Below are positions 61,232 through 64,000 of a stretch of 64,000 nucleotides of DNA, in pieces. The stretch comes from RGIG2041 sp045578865 (GTDB taxonomy: Bacteria > Bacillota > Clostridia > UBA1381 > UMGS1253). The position numbers and the translations under genes were made by a program. Numbering within the stretch: the first letter of the stretch is position 1; every line of letters starts with the position of its first letter. Below the pieces are notes generated by a model that searched no databases, was not told where the DNA came from, and saw only the letters and a list, made by a program, of their open reading frames with translations. The stretch spans positions 1-64,000 of the forward strand of contig JAZNLB010000013.1 in assembly GCA_045578865.1 (NCBI GenBank), given 5' to 3'.

Positions 61232-62215
61232 ATGGCACTTTGGGTTTGTTTCAAATTGATTTGTATGAAGTACGCATGGCTTGCGGCGGCGATTGCTTTT
61301 TTGATTACGGCGCTGCTCGGGCCTGTTCTGATTCCGTTTTTGCACAAATTAAAGTTTGGCCAGTCCATCCGTGAAGAAGGGCCGAACTGGCATCAAAAGA
61401 AGAGCGGTACACCAACGATGGGTGGCATTATGTTTATTGTTGCCAGCGCGGTTGCTACATTGATTTGCGCGCGTGGCGAACTGATGCTTTGCGTGCTCGC
61501 TTGCAGTCTTTGTTTCGGTATTATCGGTTTCGTTGACGATTATATTAAGGTGATTTTAAAGCGTAACCTCGGCTTGCGTTCAAAAGAAAAACTGGTTTTG
61601 CAAATTTTGGTTTCCGTTGCATTTACGGTTGTACTGTATTCTAACTCGGTGATTGACAACCGAATCATTTTGCCTTTTACCGAATGGCAGTTGCCGCTCG
61701 GCTATTTGTATATTCCGGCGGCGGTATTTGTGATGGTCGGCTTTAACAATGCTGTAAATTTAACGGACGGCGTTGACGGGCTTGCATCGTCGGTAACGGC
61801 GATTGTCTGTCTGTTTATTGCGCTGGCAGCCTACATCAGAGGCATTCCGGCGCTCTGCATACTCGCCTTTTCGATTTTCGGCGCTCTTTGTGGCTTTTTG
61901 CTGTTTAATCACCATCCGGCGAAGGTGTTTATGGGTGATACCGGCTCCCTGTTTTTGGGTGGCTTTGTTGGTGCCTCCGCCATTGTTTTAAAGATGCCGG
62001 TGATTTTCGTGCTGGCAGGTTTTATCTATGTCGCAGAGGCGTTGTCCGTGGTTTTGCAGGTAATCAGTTTTAAGACAACCGGCAAGCGCATCTTTAAAAT
62101 GAGTCCGATTCATCATCACTACGAGATGTGCGGTCTTAGCGAAAAACAGATTGTATTTCGTTTCAGTGTGGTAACGGCTATCGGTTGCGCGATTGCATTT
62201 TTCTCTATTTTATAA
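61232..62215 (+). CDS. mraY: Phospho-MurNAc-pentapeptide transferase
   Basis: Makes lipid I at the membrane. 327 residues and about ten spans. QKKSGTPTMGGIMF, the catalytic aspartates in FVDDYIK, NAVNLTDGVDGLA, MGDTGSL and the histidines of SPIHHHYE are visible. Followed directly by ftsW; the murD gene often found here is absent. Confidence 0.97.
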   Translation: MALWVCFKLICMKYAWLAAAIAFLITALLGPVLIPFLHKLKFGQSIREEGPNWHQKKSGTPTMGGIMFIVASAVATLICARGELMLCVLACSLCFGIIGFVDDYIKVILKRNLGLRSKEKLVLQILVSVAFTVVLYSNSVIDNRIILPFTEWQLPLGYLYIPAAVFVMVGFNNAVNLTDGVDGLASSVTAIVCLFIALAAYIRGIPALCILAFSIFGALCGFLLFNHHPAKVFMGDTGSLFLGGFVGASAIVLKMPVIFVLAGFIYVAEALSVVLQVISFKTTGKRIFKMSPIHHHYEMCGLSEKQIVFRFSVVTAIGCAIAFFSIL

Positions 62216-62248
62216 TTCGGATTTCAAAATCAAAAAGGAGGGTTGGCT

Positions 62249-63547
62249 ATGCCGCAGTACGGCGCAGCAGCGCGTAAAAGCGCACACACAAAAAAGCATA
62301 AAAATAATGTCGTGCATTTGCGTGATGCCAAGGTATCGCAGTCGGCACAGCCAAAGAAAAAAGCAGCCCGAAAACAGGGAAAAGGTGCTTCGGGCTGGGC
62401 ACAGTTGTTTGAACTCTACACGGGCGGATTTCATACGCGTTCACTCGATAAATCCATGTTGATTTTGATTATCGGTCTGGTGGTATTCGGATTGGTCATG
62501 GTCTTTTCGGCGAGTGCGCCTTCTGCAAGTGCATTTCAGAGCAGTCCCTACTTTTTCATTATCCGCCAAGGGATATTTGCGGTGCTCGGTATTGCGGTGA
62601 TGCTTGGAATTTCCTTTATGGATTATCACCATTTAAGCAGGTTTGCTTTGCCGCTTTTAGGCGGCTCGTTCGCGCTTCTTTTATTGGTATATATTCCGGG
62701 GCTTGGCATGTCTATCAATGGTGCGCGCCGCTGGATTAACCTCGGCTTTACAACCCTGCAACCGTCCGAGGTGGTAAAAATTGCGCTGATTATATTTTTT
62801 GCTTTCAGTCTCAGCAAAGTCAAAGACGGCATCAAAAATTTCTGGCCGGAGCTTTGTATTTACCTCGGTATTCTGGTTGCGTTTGCAGGTATGATTCTGG
62901 CAGAGCCTCACCTTTCCGCTACGCTGATTATCGGCGCAACGAGCGTTGTTTTGTTTTTGGTTGCAGGCGCAAGAATTCTACACTTTTTCTGGCTTGCTTT
63001 TCCGGTGGTGGGTGTCGGCGTATTTTACATTATGCAAAATCCGTACCAGATGGAAAGAATCATGGCATTTTTAGACCCGTTTGCTTACAAAAGCGACGAG
63101 GGATTTCAGGTGGTTAATTCGTTGTATGCGATTGGTTCGGGTGGCATTTTCGGTCTTGGTCTCGGACAGAGCAGACAAAAATATCTGTATCTGCCGGAGC
63201 CGCAAAATGACTTTATTTTTGCGATCATCTGTGAAGAGCTTGGTTTAATTGGTGCACTTTTGGTATTGTTTTTGTTCGGTTGCCTGATTTGGAAAGGCTA
63301 TCGCACGGCGATTGAAGCACCGGATATGTTTGGCACGCTTCTGGCAACAGGAATTACCACGCTGGTAGCGATTCAGACGGTGCTCAATGTCGCAGTCGTA
63401 ACCTCGTCTATTCCGGCGACGGGTGTGGCATTGCCGTTTTTCAGTTTTGGCGGCACATCTCTGTTGATTTTGCTTGCATCTATGGGCATTTTGCTGAGTA
63501 TCAGCAGGCAGACTGTAACGAAGAAGGATGACGGTATCAAGTTATAG
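62249..63547 (+). CDS. ftsW: SEDS-family peptidoglycan polymerase FtsW
   Basis: 432 residues: a basic cytoplasmic N-terminus of about 65 residues (Lys/Ala/Gln-rich, longer than usual) and about ten spans. The conserved SEDS motifs are SINGARRWINLG, LQPSEVVKIALI, EPHLSATLI (the aspartate/glutamate region) and ATGVALPFFSFGGTSLL. It could also serve as SpoVE; the dcw position favours division. AAGGAGG is 6 bp before the ATG at 62249. Confidence 0.94.
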   Translation: MPQYGAAARKSAHTKKHKNNVVHLRDAKVSQSAQPKKKAARKQGKGASGWAQLFELYTGGFHTRSLDKSMLILIIGLVVFGLVMVFSASAPSASAFQSSPYFFIIRQGIFAVLGIAVMLGISFMDYHHLSRFALPLLGGSFALLLLVYIPGLGMSINGARRWINLGFTTLQPSEVVKIALIIFFAFSLSKVKDGIKNFWPELCIYLGILVAFAGMILAEPHLSATLIIGATSVVLFLVAGARILHFFWLAFPVVGVGVFYIMQNPYQMERIMAFLDPFAYKSDEGFQVVNSLYAIGSGGIFGLGLGQSRQKYLYLPEPQNDFIFAIICEELGLIGALLVLFLFGCLIWKGYRTAIEAPDMFGTLLATGITTLVAIQTVLNVAVVTSSIPATGVALPFFSFGGTSLLILLASMGILLSISRQTVTKKDDGIKL

Positions 63548-63557
63548 GAGGCGGCAT

Positions 63558-64000
63558 ATGAAAGTATTGTTTGCAGGCGGCGGTACGGCAGGGCATATCA
63601 ATCCTGCGCTCAGTATTGCCGATGAAGTGCGCGCGCAGCATCCGGATGCACAAATTCTGTTTCTCGGCAGGCGCGGCAATATGGAAGAAAAACTGGTAAC
63701 GAAGCAAGGTTACCCGATAGAGTTTATTGATGTAGAAGGATTTAAGCGCTCACCGATTGCCAATGTGCGTGTGGTGGCAAAAACGCTTAAAGCCATCTTG
63801 CAGAGCAAAAAGATTATTAAGCGTTTTCGACCGGATGTCGTGGTGACAACGGGTGGCTATGTCAGCGGACCGGTGATGATTGCGGCGTACCTTTCGGGCG
63901 TGCCGTCATTGATTCACGAGTCAAATGTATATCCGGGTGTAGCGGTAAAAATGTCGGCAAAAACGGCAACGCGCATTTGCGTAAGTTTTGATAAAACACT
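63558..64000 (+). CDS. murG: UDP-GlcNAc:lipid I N-acetylglucosaminyltransferase MurG (cut by window end)
   Basis: The first 147 codons only. The start reads MKVLFAGGGTAGHINPALSI, with the glycine-rich donor/acceptor loop GGTAGH; later DVVVTTGGYVSGPVMIAA and HESNVYPG are the family's second glycine loop and the HE(S/Q)N motif. TAGGAGG precedes the ATG. The truncation is due to the window edge. Confidence 0.96.
   Translation, partial: MKVLFAGGGTAGHINPALSIADEVRAQHPDAQILFLGRRGNMEEKLVTKQGYPIEFIDVEGFKRSPIANVRVVAKTLKAILQSKKIIKRFRPDVVVTTGGYVSGPVMIAAYLSGVPSLIHESNVYPGVAVKMSAKTATRICVSFDKT

Noticed and set aside
1..64000. CRISPR array, prophage, transposase or defence island
   Set aside because: No regularly spaced repeats, integrase, transposase, toxin-antitoxin or nuclease cluster was found; gene order is that of a stable chromosome.
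63558..64000. Truncated murG as a biological truncation
   Set aside because: The frame is open to the last base; it is cut by the window end.

Overview
The window is a contiguous, densely coded 64 kb stretch of chromosome from a Gram-positive, low-to-mid G+C bacterium, most likely a gut-type member of the Clostridia (Ruminococcaceae/Oscillospiraceae-like). The evidence is a PolC-type replicative polymerase, a cdaA-cdaR pair, an hpf-long gene, remA next to gmk-rpoZ-coaBC-priA, an stp-prkC-rsgA-rpe-thiN string, an AGGAGG-type ribosome binding site before almost every gene, several TTG/GTG starts, a MurE with the DNPR motif of the meso-diaminopimelate enzymes, and PdaB-like and SpoVD-like proteins of the spore-former type. 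I saw no rRNA, tRNA, CRISPR array, phage, transposase or conjugation gene. The window ends inside murG.

Layout. Positions 192-10700 lie on the minus strand: a short GMP synthase (ATP-pyrophosphatase part only) behind a CofE-like ligase, cysK, a PdaB-like deacetylase, gyrA, and a glycolytic operon pgk-tpiA-gpmI. Positions 11214-13712 hold two ABC sugar permeases of the LplB/YtcP type, the first with an unusual 220-residue charged helical extension. At 13980-16984 are murT-gatD (the glutaminase subunit lacks its catalytic cysteine) and an AEC-family carrier. A minus-strand group follows: hpf, then a pyridoxal kinase gene overlapping an ECF-type S component. Next on the plus strand come cdaA-cdaR, polC, a low-molecular-weight phosphatase, galE, a COG2426 membrane protein and an NhaC-type antiporter.

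At 29964-34349 gltX and a DeoR regulator (minus) face a three-gene operon (plus): an archaeal-type triosephosphate-isomerase-like protein, a SIS-domain sugar phosphate isomerase and a long YjbQ-family protein. This looks like a small sugar-phosphate pathway of unknown substrate under DeoR control. From 34621 the plus strand carries uvrC, pgeF, an orphan family-5 solute-binding lipoprotein, then a long housekeeping run (yicC, remA, gmk, rpoZ, coaBC, priA, def, fmt, a YugP-type protease, rsmB, rlmN, stp, prkC, rsgA, rpe, thiN), and after a terminator the division/cell-wall cluster mraZ, rsmH, ftsL-like, a PASTA-bearing transpeptidase, murE, murF, mraY, ftsW, murG, with murD missing from its common place between mraY and ftsW.

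The most unusual points are the cysteine-less GatD, the coiled-coil extension on an ABC permease, the DeoR/TIM/SIS/YjbQ divergon with a perfect 11-bp tandem repeat between its promoters, the amidotransferase-less GMP synthase beside a CofE homologue, and a family of short dispersed hairpin repeats, one copy of which seems to be interrupted by a 111-bp element with inverted ends. All functional calls rest on reading motifs by eye; no database search was run.
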